Source: Methylobacterium dankookense
Lineage (GTDB): Bacteria > Pseudomonadota > Alphaproteobacteria > Rhizobiales > Beijerinckiaceae
Length of the DNA: 52,339 nt
Direction of reading: 5' to 3'
NCBI RefSeq assembly: GCF_902141855.1
Contig: NZ_CABFVH010000041.1
Location: 1 to 52,339, forward strand
The position numbers and the translations under genes are program-made. How positions within the stretch are numbered: position 1 is the stretch's first letter; the number at the start of each line of letters is the position of its first letter. This document shows positions 1-7,815 of the stretch, in pieces. Below the pieces are notes generated by a model. That model did no database searches. It had not been told where the DNA came from and worked only from the letters and a program-made list of their open reading frames with translations.

Positions 1-103
1 CCCTCGTCAGCCTGCCCACCCTGGCAGCCTGATCCTCCCGGCCCAAGCCGGTGATCGCGATGGCTCTCAACGAGCTACACCACGCCAAGGGACACGACCC
101 GAC

Positions 104-742
104 ATGGTCTTCGTGGTGATCTCGGCGCCGGTCTTCGGCACGCGCACGCCCGCCCAGCTTCTCGAAGCCCTCCGGGTGCGCGCCCCGGGCCCGGATGGCA
201 AGCCGGACGCGGACAGGATCAAGGCCTTCACGACGCAGTATCCGGAGACCACGCGGCAGGCGGCCTGGCTCAATGCGCGGCCGGTGCCGGCGAGCTATGC
301 GGGCGTCGATTACTGGGCGGTGCACGCCTACACGTTGACGAACGCCAAGGGCGACGCGACGGTAGCCAAGCTCAAATTCGTCTCTGCCGACAAGGCCGGC
401 CTCTCGGACGACGAGCTGAAGGCCAAGCCCGAGTCCTTCTACGCCGACGAGCTGAAGGAGCGCCTCGCCAAGGGGCCGGCCCGCTTCGACCTCGTGGCAA
501 TCCTGGCCGAGCCCGGCGATCCGACCGCGGACCCGACCGCGACCTGGCCCGAGGAGAGCCGCAAGACCGAGACGCTCGGCACCCTCGCCATCACGGGGAT
601 CGAGCCGGACGCCACCTGCGACGCCCGCACCTTCGACCCGGTCGCGGAGCTGCCGGAGGGCGTCGCCGGGCCGGCCGATGATCCGATGTTCGCGATCCGC
701 TCGCCCGCCTACGCCGTCTCGGTCTCGCGCCGAACGAATTGA
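104..742 (+). CDS. Catalase-related peroxidase, C-terminal part (5' end missing or degraded)
   Basis: The protein matches the C-terminal half to two-thirds of small catalase-like haem peroxidases (SrpA/catalase-related family). It has the strand and loop around ISAPVFGTRTP, the Y-A-G-V-DYWAVHAY block where these enzymes have SYAG..YFGVHAF, and the terminal SPAYAVSVSRR. About 210 residues are present, against roughly 330-350 in the family. The distal haem region with the catalytic His is absent. The frame stays open to base 2, but the upstream translation does not look like a catalase, while another frame reads MALNELHHAKGHD, faintly like the expected segment. So the gene is either cut by the window edge or carries a frameshift. 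The first in-frame ATG is used only as a label. In M. extorquens AM1 a catalase gene (katA) lies next to ccr; here ecm lies between them. Confidence 0.55.
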   Translation: MVFVVISAPVFGTRTPAQLLEALRVRAPGPDGKPDADRIKAFTTQYPETTRQAAWLNARPVPASYAGVDYWAVHAYTLTNAKGDATVAKLKFVSADKAGLSDDELKAKPESFYADELKERLAKGPARFDLVAILAEPGDPTADPTATWPEESRKTETLGTLAITGIEPDATCDARTFDPVAELPEGVAGPADDPMFAIRSPAYAVSVSRRTN

Positions 743-786
743 GGGATGCGGCGGCCCTCCCCGGCGACGGGGAGGGCCCTCCCACC

Positions 787-2850
787 TCAGTACACCTGCC
801 CGGCCGGCTGCGGCTCGGCATGGCCCTTGGCCCGGCCGTCGAGCGACTTCTCCACCACCTTGGCGAGCCCGACCATGATCTGGTCGATGGCGTAGTCCTT
901 CGGGGTGTAGACGGCGCGCACGCCCATGTTCTTGAGGACCAGCTCGTCGTCCGGGGAGATGATGCCGCCGACGACGACGGGGACGTGGTCGAGCCCCGCC
1001 TCGCGCATCTTGGCGCGCACCTCCCGCACCAGCGGCACGTGGCTCCCCGACAGGATCGACAGGCCGACCACGTGGGCGCCGGTCTCCTTGGCCTTGGCGA
1101 CGATCTCGGCGGGCGTCTGGCGGATGCCGTCATAGGTCACGTCGAAGCCGACGTCCCGGGCGCGCAGCGCGATCTGCTCGGCGCCATTGGAGTGGCCGTC
1201 GAGGCCGGGCTTGCCGACCACGAGCTTCGGCGTCTCGCCGAGGCGCTCGCCGAGATCGGCGATCAGCAGCTTGGCCTCCTCGGCTGCACCTGAAGAGACG
1301 GTCTCCAGGGTCACGCCGGTGGGCGCGCGGTACTCGCCGAAGACCGCGCGGAGCCGCTGGCCCCACTCGCCGGTGGTGACGCCCGCCTTCGCCGCGGCGA
1401 TGGAGGGCGGCATGATGTTGGCGCCGGAGCGTGCCGCCTGCTCCAGGTCCTCGAGGGCCTTGCCCACCGCCCGCTCGTCGCGTCCGGCGCGCCAGGCCCG
1501 GATGCGGGCCTCGGCCTCCATCTCCACGGTCTCGGAGACGGTGAAGATCGCCCCCTCCCCGGCGGTGAGCGGCGAGGGCTCGCCCTGCTGCCACTTGTTG
1601 ACGCCGACGACGATCTGGTCGCCCTTCTCGATCGCCGCGATGCGGCGGGCGTTCGATTCCACCAGCGCGCGCTTCAGCTCGCCCGCCTCGACGGCGGTGA
1701 CCGCGCCGCCGATCTCGGCGATGCGTGCCAGCTCGGCCCGGGTCTGCTCCTTCAGCGCCTCGACCTTGGCGTCGATCACCTTCGAGCCGTCGAAGATGTC
1801 GTCGTATTCGAGCAGGTCCGTCTCGAAGGCGAGGATCTGCTGCATGCGCATGGACCATTGCTGGTCCCAGGGGCGCGGCAGGCCGAGCGCCTCGTTCCAG
1901 GCCGGGAGCTGCACGGCCCGCGCGCGGGCGCGCTTCGAGAGGGTGACGGCCAGCATCTCGATCAGGATGCGGTGGACGTTGTTCTCGGGCTGCTGCTCCG
2001 TCAGTCCGAGAGAGTTCACCTGCACGCCGTAGCGGAAGATCCGCTTCTTGGCGTCGGTGATGCCGTAGCGCTCCTGGGCGATCTCGTCCCAGAGCTCGGC
2101 GAATGCCCGCATCTTGCAGATCTCGGTGACGAAGCGCATGCCGGCATTCACGAAGAACGAGATCCGGCTGAACACGTCGGAGAAGCTGGCCTCGTCGAAA
2201 TCCGGGTCGGCGCGCACCGTGTCGAGCACCGCGATGGCGATGGCGAGCGCGTAGGACAGCTCCTGGACCGGCGTCGCCCCCGCCTCCTGCAGGTGGTAGG
2301 AGCAGACGTTCATCGGGTTCCACTTCGGCACGTTCTTGGTCGTGAACAGGATCACGTCCTTGGTGAGCCGGAGCGAGGGCGCGGGCGGGAACACGTAGGT
2401 CCCGCGCGACAGGTATTCCTTGATGATGTCGTTCTGCGTGGTGCCCTGCAGGGCCGCGATCGGCGCGCCCTGCTCCTCGGCCACCGCGAGGTAGAGCGAC
2501 AAGAGCCACGGCGCCGTGGCGTTGATCGTCATCGAGGTGTTCATCTGGGCGAGCGGGATCTGGTCGAACAGCGTCCGCATGTCGCCGAGATGCGCGATCG
2601 AGACGCCGACCTTGCCGACCTCGCCGCGCGAGAGCTCGTGGTCCGGGTCGTAGCCGGTCTGGGTCGGCAGGTCGAAGGCCACCGAGAGGCCGGTCTGGCC
2701 CTTGGCGAGGTTGCCCTTGTAGAGCTTGTTCGATTCCGCCGCCGTCGAGTGGCCCGCATAGGTGCGGATGATCCACGGCTTGTCGCGCCTGATATCCGTC
2801 TGGTTGGCGTCCGCCTGCTTGCTCTCGGCGATGGCTGGCTGCCCGCTCAT
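787..2850 (-). CDS. ecm: Ethylmalonyl-CoA mutase (B12-dependent)
   Basis: Converts ethylmalonyl-CoA to methylsuccinyl-CoA in the ethylmalonyl-CoA pathway, which regenerates glyoxylate from acetyl-CoA for the serine cycle. The 687 residues begin with the mutase TIM barrel (YAGHSTAAESNKLY, GLSVAFDLPTQTGYDPDHE). They end with a cobalamin-binding domain from about residue 540, carrying the DGHSNG form of the DxHxxG lower-ligand motif, then GLSILSGSH and VVVGGIISP. The DLPTQTGYDPDHE segment is characteristic of ethylmalonyl-CoA rather than methylmalonyl-CoA mutase (known as MeaA in older M. extorquens work). The ATG at 2850 is preceded by GGGAGCGG. It is divergent from ccr, the preceding enzyme of the same pathway, which supports the substrate call strongly. 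Confidence 0.93.
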   Translation of the reverse strand: MSGQPAIAESKQADANQTDIRRDKPWIIRTYAGHSTAAESNKLYKGNLAKGQTGLSVAFDLPTQTGYDPDHELSRGEVGKVGVSIAHLGDMRTLFDQIPLAQMNTSMTINATAPWLLSLYLAVAEEQGAPIAALQGTTQNDIIKEYLSRGTYVFPPAPSLRLTKDVILFTTKNVPKWNPMNVCSYHLQEAGATPVQELSYALAIAIAVLDTVRADPDFDEASFSDVFSRISFFVNAGMRFVTEICKMRAFAELWDEIAQERYGITDAKKRIFRYGVQVNSLGLTEQQPENNVHRILIEMLAVTLSKRARARAVQLPAWNEALGLPRPWDQQWSMRMQQILAFETDLLEYDDIFDGSKVIDAKVEALKEQTRAELARIAEIGGAVTAVEAGELKRALVESNARRIAAIEKGDQIVVGVNKWQQGEPSPLTAGEGAIFTVSETVEMEAEARIRAWRAGRDERAVGKALEDLEQAARSGANIMPPSIAAAKAGVTTGEWGQRLRAVFGEYRAPTGVTLETVSSGAAEEAKLLIADLGERLGETPKLVVGKPGLDGHSNGAEQIALRARDVGFDVTYDGIRQTPAEIVAKAKETGAHVVGLSILSGSHVPLVREVRAKMREAGLDHVPVVVGGIISPDDELVLKNMGVRAVYTPKDYAIDQIMVGLAKVVEKSLDGRAKGHAEPQPAGQVY

Positions 2851-3359
2851 TCTTGTCCGCTCCCATCACAGCCGCGCACCGGCCGCCCCGTCCGGACCTG
2901 TCGGGTCCGCCGGCGGGCCGGCACGCCTTTGGGCCCTAACCTAGAGCCGAAAGGCCGAAGACGGAATCGACTTTCCTTAGCTGGGCCCGCGCGTTTTCTT
3001 CAACATTGGTCCAAGATGCGCCGGACCGGCCCCTCCCCTCGGGCGGTGCCGGGTGGACGAGCCTAGTCTGGCATAATGTCTACCAGACTTTGCGGCGCGG
3101 AATGGCCTGGGCACGGGTATCGGAACCACGAAAGCTGCGGCCGAATAGCCGCTCCATGCGAATAATTCTTCACCTGTCGCCAAAGTCGATTTGAATCCGC
3201 AGGGGCTGCGCTGCGGAGAAGGCTGCGAATCGTGTTTTATCCTGCCGTCTTCGCCTTAAGGCCCACTTGGAGGCGTTTCGCATCGCAGCTATAGGCCAGG
3301 GCATCGAGAGCGCGGCTTGCATGAGAACCGCGCCGGACGACCCTGCGAGGAGAGCGACC
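2851..3359. promoter_or_regulatory. Divergent ecm/ccr control region
   Basis: A 509-base gene-free region between the divergent ecm and ccr starts, with an AT-richer stretch at about 3060-3250 in an otherwise GC-rich background. It holds one striking inverted repeat (3065-3089, listed separately). No convincing -35/-10 pair could be assigned by eye. Short reading frames here have no ribosome site or family resemblance and were not called. Confidence 0.5.
3065..3089. promoter_or_regulatory. Operator-like inverted repeat, candidate CcrR-type site
   Basis: Perfect 7-base arms AGTCTGG (3065-3071) and CCAGACT (3083-3089) flank an 11-base AT-rich spacer. The site lies about 270 bases upstream of the ccr start and about 215 bases upstream of ecm. 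In M. extorquens AM1 the TetR-family protein CcrR activates ccr transcription. A dyad of this size fits a TetR dimer, but equating this site with CcrR is inference. Confidence 0.4.
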
Positions 3360-4646
3360 ATGGCAGCCAGCGCGGCAGTGCAGACGGGCACGGAGGTCAA
3401 GGACCTCTACGAGATGGGCGAGATCCCGCCGCTCGGGCACGTGCCGGCCAAGATGTATGCCTGGGCGATCCGGCGCGAGCGCCACGGACCGCCGGAGCAG
3501 TCCCACCAGCTCGAAGTGCTGCCGGTCTGGGAGATCGGCGACGACGAGGTGCTGGTCTACGTCATGGCCGCGGGCGTCAACTACAACGGCGTCTGGGCGG
3601 GCCTCGGCGAGCCGATCTCGCCCTTCGACGTGCACAAGGGCGAGTACCACATCGCGGGCTCGGACGCCTCCGGCATCGTCTGGAAGGTCGGCGCCAAGGT
3701 GAAGCGCTGGAAGGTCGGCGACGAGGTCATCGTCCACTGCAACCAGGACGACGGCGACGACGAGGAGTGCAACGGCGGCGACCCGATGTTCTCGCCGACC
3801 CAGCGCATCTGGGGCTACGAGACGGGCGACGGCTCCTTCGCGCAGTTCTGCCGGGTGCAGTCGCGCCAGCTCATGCACCGGCCCAAGCACCTCACCTGGG
3901 AGGAGGCGGCCTGCTACACGCTGACGCTCGCCACCGCCTACCGCATGCTGTTCGGCCACGCCCCCCACACGGTGCGGCCCGGCCAGAACGTGCTGATCTG
4001 GGGCGCCTCCGGCGGTCTCGGCGTGTTCGGCGTGCAGCTCTGCGCGGCGTCGGGCGCCAACGCCATCGCGGTGATCTCGGACGAGTCGAAGCGCGACTAC
4101 GTGATGAGCCTCGGCGCCAAGGGCGTCATCAACCGCAAGGACTTCGATTGCTGGGGCCAGCTGCCGAAGGTGAACTCGCCTGAGTTCCACGCCTGGACCA
4201 AGGAAGCGCGCAAGTTCGGCAAGGCGATCTGGGACATCACCGGCAAGGGCAACGACGTCGACATCGTCTTCGAGCATCCGGGCGAGGCGACCTTCCCGGT
4301 CTCGGCCCTGGTGGTGAAGCGCGGCGGCATGGTGGTGTTCTGCGCCGGCACCACGGGCTTCAACATCACCTTCGACGCCCGCTACGTCTGGATGCGGCAG
4401 AAGCGCATCCAGGGCTCGCACTTCGCCCATCTGAAGCAGGCCTCGGCCGCGAACCAGTTCGTGCTCGACCGGCGCATCGACCCCTGCATGAGCGAGGTCT
4501 TCCCCTGGGACAAGATCCCCCAGGCGCACACCAAGATGTGGAAGAACCAGCACCCGCCGGGCAACATGGCCTGCCTCGTCAACTCGCCGCGCGCGGGTCT
4601 GCGCACGGTCGAGGACGTGATCGAAGCGGGTCCGCTCAAGCGCTGA
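3360..4646 (+). CDS. ccr: Crotonyl-CoA carboxylase/reductase
   Basis: Reductively carboxylates crotonyl-CoA with CO2 and NADPH to ethylmalonyl-CoA, the committed step of the ethylmalonyl-CoA pathway. The 428 residues match the usual length of the family, a branch of the zinc-free MDR superfamily. A GroES-like N-terminal part is followed by the nucleotide-binding WGASGGLGVFGVQL. The Glu in IWGYETGDG and the His in IQGSHFAH are in segments where characterised enzymes place CO2-binding residues. The ATG at 3360 follows GAGGAGAG. It is divergent from ecm and is followed by a GC-rich hairpin terminator. Confidence 0.95.
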   Translation: MAASAAVQTGTEVKDLYEMGEIPPLGHVPAKMYAWAIRRERHGPPEQSHQLEVLPVWEIGDDEVLVYVMAAGVNYNGVWAGLGEPISPFDVHKGEYHIAGSDASGIVWKVGAKVKRWKVGDEVIVHCNQDDGDDEECNGGDPMFSPTQRIWGYETGDGSFAQFCRVQSRQLMHRPKHLTWEEAACYTLTLATAYRMLFGHAPHTVRPGQNVLIWGASGGLGVFGVQLCAASGANAIAVISDESKRDYVMSLGAKGVINRKDFDCWGQLPKVNSPEFHAWTKEARKFGKAIWDITGKGNDVDIVFEHPGEATFPVSALVVKRGGMVVFCAGTTGFNITFDARYVWMRQKRIQGSHFAHLKQASAANQFVLDRRIDPCMSEVFPWDKIPQAHTKMWKNQHPPGNMACLVNSPRAGLRTVEDVIEAGPLKR

Positions 4647-4656
4647 GACCCTCAGC

Positions 4657-4683
4657 CGGCCGGCGCCAGGACGGCGCCGGCCG
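4657..4683. terminator. Hairpin between convergent ccr and a small secreted-protein gene
   Basis: Perfect 11-bp stem CGGCCGGCGCC/GGCGCCGGCCG with the 5-base loop aggac, ten bases after the ccr stop. No T-run follows on either strand, so any terminator function is inferred from stem strength and position. Confidence 0.55.
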
Positions 4684-4698
4684 TGATGCCCCGGCAGC

Positions 4699-4935
4699 TC
4701 AGCGCGCGACGGGCCGGCCGTGATGCGGGCGGGTCGAGCCGGAGAGAGCGGGCTCCGCCTGCTGACCTTGCGCCGGCTGGACCGTCCCGTAGGCGAGCGC
4801 CGGCGCGGCGCTGTAGCCGAGCGTGGACGTGGCCGGCAGGCCGCCGGGCGAGATATAGGTCTGGGCGAGCGCGGCGCCGGCCGGCAGGGTCAGGGCTGCG
4901 GCGAGCGCGGCGGCGCGGAGCGATGAGCGCGGCAT
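4699..4935 (-). CDS. Small secreted protein of unknown function
   Basis: The 78-residue protein begins MPRSSLRAAALAAALTLP and has an apparent Sec signal peptide with cleavage after AALA, leaving a mature peptide of about 54 residues. The mature part is rich in Gly, Pro, Ser and Ala with no cysteine, and no family was recognised. The start is preceded by AAGGA at proper spacing. It converges on ccr across the hairpin at 4657-4683. It may be a genus-restricted gene; function unknown. Confidence 0.5.
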   Translation of the reverse strand: MPRSSLRAAALAAALTLPAGAALAQTYISPGGLPATSTLGYSAAPALAYGTVQPAQGQQAEPALSGSTRPHHGRPVAR

Positions 4936-5077
4936 GCTGCGATCCTTCGGGGTTCCGGCGCCTCCGGGCGCCGTCGATGGACCCGAGATGGGATGCGGCC
5001 GCCCTGCCCGAGGTGCGTTGCGGCACGTCGCACTGCCGCTCCTTATCGTGACGTCCAGCCCTTTCCGACGCGCATTC

Positions 5078-5184
5078 TAGACCATTTTCCATGATCCCTG
5101 GATCACGGAAAATGGTCTATCTCATTGATTGTGCCGCATTTTCTTTCGCGGAACCGGCAACCACTTCCGCGGAAAATGCTCTAG
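5078..5184. repeat. Bipalindromic intergenic repeat, copy 1 (family D)
   Basis: Two adjacent hairpins. The first has arms TAGACCATTTTCC (5078-5090) and GGAAAATGGTCTA (5107-5119), with an inner GATCC/GGATC stem. The second has GCATTTTC (5136-5143) and CGCGGAA (5147-5153) pairing with TTCCGCG (5165-5171) and GAAAATGC (5172-5179), and ends in CTAG. A second copy at 37821-37926 has the same layout with different stem sequences. Related CTAGAGCATTTTCC-type elements are common in Rhizobiales genomes. Confidence 0.8.
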
Positions 5185-5357
5185 CGCCGCCGCGTCTCGT
5201 CCTGCGGCAGGTGGCGGGCGTAAGTCTCCTGCTTCGCCTCGCGCTCCTTGATCAGGTCGGCATAGGCCTGCCGCATCTCCGGCGACACCGCCACCGACTT
5301 GCCCTTCATGGGCTTGCGCTTCGGCGCCTTCTTGAAGGTGTTGTCGCTCTCGGCCAC
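5181..5357 (-). CDS. Small basic protein of unknown function (GTG start)
   Basis: A 58-residue reading frame with a GTG start at 5357 and a GAGAGGGA-type ribosome site upstream. It is lysine- and arginine-rich (FKKAPKRKPMKGKS near the N-terminus), then a predicted helix (SPEMRQAYADLIKEREAKQETYARHL), ending DETRRR. No membrane segment or signal peptide is visible. Its TAG stop is formed by the terminal CTAG of the repeat at 5078-5184. Codon use resembles the neighbours. No family recognised. Confidence 0.55.
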   Translation of the reverse strand: MAESDNTFKKAPKRKPMKGKSVAVSPEMRQAYADLIKEREAKQETYARHLPQDETRRR

Positions 5358-5419
5358 GGCTGATCCCTCTCGATGCCGCAGGGAGCATAGCGCCGCCGCG
5401 CGACGGGCGCGAGAAGGTC

Positions 5420-5749
5420 TCAGCCTGCGCGAAGGCGTTCGCTCTCGCGCTTCAGGATGTCGTTGATCCGGGTCTGCCAGCCTGGCCCCGTCGCCTTGAA
5501 GGCCGCGATCACGTCCGGATCGAGCCGAAGCGCGGTCAGCACCTTGCGCTGGTCGGAACGTGGGCGGCCGCGGCGGCGCGCGAGGCCCTCCCCGTTTCCC
5601 GGTTCGCCGCCTGCCAGCATCTCATCGGTCAGTTCGGGGATCTCCTCGTATTCCTCCGGCTGGATGACATGCGCATCGACGCGCGCCAGATCTGTCGCGC
5701 CAATGAGATCAGCGGAGATAGGGGGCGTAGCGGATCTGTTCGCGCTCAT
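5420..5749 (-). CDS. brnA: BrnA-type antitoxin
   Basis: A 109-residue partner of the BrnT toxin encoded just upstream, with a 41-base overlap. The C-terminal part (RGRPRSDQRKVLTALRLDPDVIAAFKATGPGWQTRINDILKRE) is the BrnA ribbon-helix-helix/CopG-like DNA-binding region: a strand (ALRLDPDV) followed by two helices and GPGWQTRIN. In this family the antitoxin neutralises the toxin and autoregulates the operon. The N-terminal 60 residues are acidic and longer than in minimal BrnA proteins. Confidence 0.85.
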   Translation of the reverse strand: MSANRSATPPISADLIGATDLARVDAHVIQPEEYEEIPELTDEMLAGGEPGNGEGLARRRGRPRSDQRKVLTALRLDPDVIAAFKATGPGWQTRINDILKRESERLRAG

Positions 5750-5981
5750 TCGCCTTCCTCATGGAGATCACGTGGCGGTCGTTCCCGCGGAGTGTCCAGA
5801 TCACGACAACCATCCGGCCGGCGATTCGTCCGATCGTCATGATGCGAAGCTCGCCGTATTCATGGCGACGATCCTCGACACTGTAGCTCGGATTGTCGAA
5901 AACGATCTCCGCATCGAGGAAGTCGAGGCCGCGCTCGGCTAGCGTCTTCTCCCGCTTCGCCGGATCGAAGGTGATCGCCAT
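5709..5981 (-). CDS. brnT: BrnT-type ribonuclease toxin
   Basis: A 90-residue BrnT (DUF497) protein. It shows the family pattern ITFDPAKREKTLAERGLDFLDAEIVFDNP, then EYGELRIMTIGRIAGRMVVVIWTLRGNDRHVISMRKANEREQIRY. BrnT proteins are RelE-fold mRNA-cleaving toxins. It is the first gene of the toxin-antitoxin operon and overlaps brnA, the usual order for this pair. It lies between small intergenic genes and fae, as an island inside C1 metabolism genes. Confidence 0.88.
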   Translation of the reverse strand: MAITFDPAKREKTLAERGLDFLDAEIVFDNPSYSVEDRRHEYGELRIMTIGRIAGRMVVVIWTLRGNDRHVISMRKANEREQIRYAPYLR

Positions 5982-6090
5982 TCAGGATGTGCCGGAAGGC
6001 CCGATCGCGTCAAGAATTTTCGTATCGACAATAAATAGTGGCGGTCCAGATGCCGCCTCGCCCTGCCATCGGCCACGCCCGAAACAGGAA

Positions 6091-6114
6091 ACGGGACGGC
6101 TTTCGCCGTCCCGT
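6091..6114 (-). terminator. Rho-independent terminator of fae
   Basis: Ten-bp perfect stem ACGGGACGGC/GCCGTCCCGT with a 4-base loop. Read on the minus strand it is followed by TTTCCTGTTTC. It sits about 100 bases after the fae stop. Confidence 0.75.
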
Positions 6115-6214
6115 CCGGAGCCTCGCCCTAGCGGCCGAGGAAGATGGATGCCAGTCGCTGGAGCAGGCCCCGCGGTGCGGGCGGAGGCTCGCTCTGCCCA
6201 GGACTGTCCCCGAT

Positions 6215-6727
6215 CTAAGCGTTCGCCGCGAAGGGGTGCTGGGCCGAGTTGCGCTGCTCGGTGACCGTGGCGGCCTTCGGCTCGCCGTTCACGGCGCGCT
6301 GGATCGAGAGCTTGGTGGCCTCGTAGTTGTACTTCTGGATCTTGGCGTCGTCGGCCGCTTCCCAGTGGATGAACACGCCGACCAGGATGTACAGGTCGTC
6401 GGCCTCGTCGGCCGGGATGATGCCCTCGGCGACGGCATCCTGCACGGCCTTGGCGACGCCGTGCTGGGCGGGGCCGAACATCTGGACGGCCTGACGGGCG
6501 TCGTTGATGGTGACCTTGTTGAACATCAGGGTGTTCGGCTTGCACGGCAGGTTCGGCGCGATGACCGCGAGCAGGCTGGTGAAGCCGTGCTTGTTGTTCA
6601 CGAGGCCGTTGCAGAAGGCCGACTCGGCCGGCGAGCCGCGCGGTCCGATGATGAGGTCGATGTGGGCGACCTCGTTGCCGTCGCCGACGAGAGCCTCGCC
6701 GACCTGAACCTTGGTGATCTTTGCCAT
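6215..6727 (-). CDS. fae: Formaldehyde-activating enzyme
   Basis: Condenses formaldehyde with dephospho-tetrahydromethanopterin to methylene-H4MPT in the cytoplasm, the entry to formaldehyde oxidation. The 170-residue length equals that of the M. extorquens enzyme. The sequence carries the family hallmarks: VGEALVGDGNEVAHIDLIIG with the proposed catalytic His, SAFCNGLVNNKHGFTSLLAV, and PNTLMFNKVTI. The ATG at 6727 follows GGGAGAG. It appears to be its own transcription unit, with a 260-base leader containing a hairpin and a terminator downstream, consistent with the very high expression known for fae. Confidence 0.97.
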   Translation of the reverse strand: MAKITKVQVGEALVGDGNEVAHIDLIIGPRGSPAESAFCNGLVNNKHGFTSLLAVIAPNLPCKPNTLMFNKVTINDARQAVQMFGPAQHGVAKAVQDAVAEGIIPADEADDLYILVGVFIHWEAADDAKIQKYNYEATKLSIQRAVNGEPKAATVTEQRNSAQHPFAANA

Positions 6728-6759
6728 TCGGGGTCTCTCCCTGGATTCCAACCTATAGG

Positions 6760-6786
6760 GGCTGCGGCCTGGGGCGAACCGCAGCC
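6760..6786 (-). promoter_or_regulatory. Hairpin in the fae 5' leader
   Basis: Inverted repeat GGCTGCGG (6760-6767) and CCGCAGCC (6779-6786), with an 11-base loop, ends 32 bases before the fae ATG. It could stabilise the mRNA or mark a regulator site; function is unproven. Confidence 0.35.
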
Positions 6787-6987
6787 GGGAAGCCATCCTT
6801 GTTTGCGACGCGCGGATCCGTGTCGGTCCGCACTGGTTAGCCCGGATAGCGGCGCGGACCCTACAGCGGGGCCCTGTCCCTCACAACCCTGCGCAAGGCG
6901 CTGAAATCGATAAATTATTGCGGCGCTCGACGCCGATTGGCACGGAACTTTTCACGAGGCCGGGCGAGGGGTGCGCGTGCGCCCCCG

Positions 6988-7815
6988 TCAAGCCCCTTTC
7001 GCGGCGTCGAGGGCGTCGGCGAACAGGGTCGCGACGGTGAGGTCGGCGCTGGTGCCGGGATTGATGCCGCGCGCCTTCAGGCTCCGGTCGAAGGCGAGGA
7101 GCGGCTCGACCGCCGCGGGGCCCGGCTCGATCCGGTCGCGCAGCGCCTGCGCCTCCCGGCGGACCGCCTCGGCGATGTCGGGCCCGTGCTTGCGCAGGAC
7201 GTGGCTGTCGGGGAGGTCCGACAGGTAGGCGAGGTGGACGGTGGTCGTGCACCAGGTCGCCTCGCGCCCCGCCGCGCGGGCGGCGGCCAGCGCCGGGCGG
7301 CCGATCCGGTCGATCTCGGCGAAGCCGGTGACGTAGGCGCGCGCGATCGCGTCGCGGGAGGCCGCCTCCGCCATGGCGTCGCGCAGCGACGGCGGCGACG
7401 CGCCCGCCACGTCGTGGCGTCCCGCCCGGCCGAGCCCGCCGGGATTGGCCCGGCGGATCGCGGCGAACACGTCCCGCGCATCGGCCGCGTCGAGGGCGGC
7501 GAGGGTCGCCGCGACCCCCTCCCCGCGCTCGGCCGCGCGGGCGAGCGGCGCGCAGAGCAGCAGGATGCCGAGATTGGTGTTCTGGCCCACCGCCGCGTAC
7601 GTGGCCTCGACCCCGCCGAGCACGCGGGCGCCGACCCGGGCCCCGCCCCGCGCGAGCGCGGGAGCCGAGACCTCGGCGCTGGTCAGGAAGTCGGCCACCT
7701 CCATGCGGTGGCCGGAGGCGTAGGCGTGGACGTTGCCGGGCTTCAGCGCGTCGAGCTCGGCGAGGCAGGCCGCCCGGTAGAGCGTCGCGATCAGGGCGGG
7801 CGCGAGCCCCGGCAT
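6988..7815 (-). CDS. orf5: Triphosphoribosyl-dephospho-CoA synthase (CitG/MdcB)-like protein, Orf5 of the C1 cluster
   Basis: A 275-residue protein of the CitG/MdcB fold, with the ALKPGNVHAYASGHRM motif near the N-terminus, GQNTNLGILLL in the middle, and GINPGTSADLTVATLF at the C-terminus. In methylotrophs and methanogens this homologue co-occurs with H4MPT genes and is regarded as a C1-cofactor biosynthesis gene (orf5), not a citrate-lyase prosthetic-group enzyme. No citrate or malonate decarboxylase genes are near. Its ATG overlaps the TGA of orf7 (ATGA), so the two are translationally coupled. The exact reaction is not established here. Confidence 0.8.
   Translation of the reverse strand: MPGLAPALIATLYRAACLAELDALKPGNVHAYASGHRMEVADFLTSAEVSAPALARGGARVGARVLGGVEATYAAVGQNTNLGILLLCAPLARAAERGEGVAATLAALDAADARDVFAAIRRANPGGLGRAGRHDVAGASPPSLRDAMAEAASRDAIARAYVTGFAEIDRIGRPALAAARAAGREATWCTTTVHLAYLSDLPDSHVLRKHGPDIAEAVRREAQALRDRIEPGPAAVEPLLAFDRSLKARGINPGTSADLTVATLFADALDAAKGA

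Noticed and set aside
591..2869. Long Arg/Ala-rich open frames opposite or overlapping ecm
   Set aside because: Composition is the usual shadow of a high-GC gene; ecm accounts for the region with full family matches.
6941..6957. TTGGCACGGAACTTTT resembling a sigma-54 promoter on the plus strand
   Set aside because: The -12 element lacks GC of TTGC and no plus-strand gene lies downstream.
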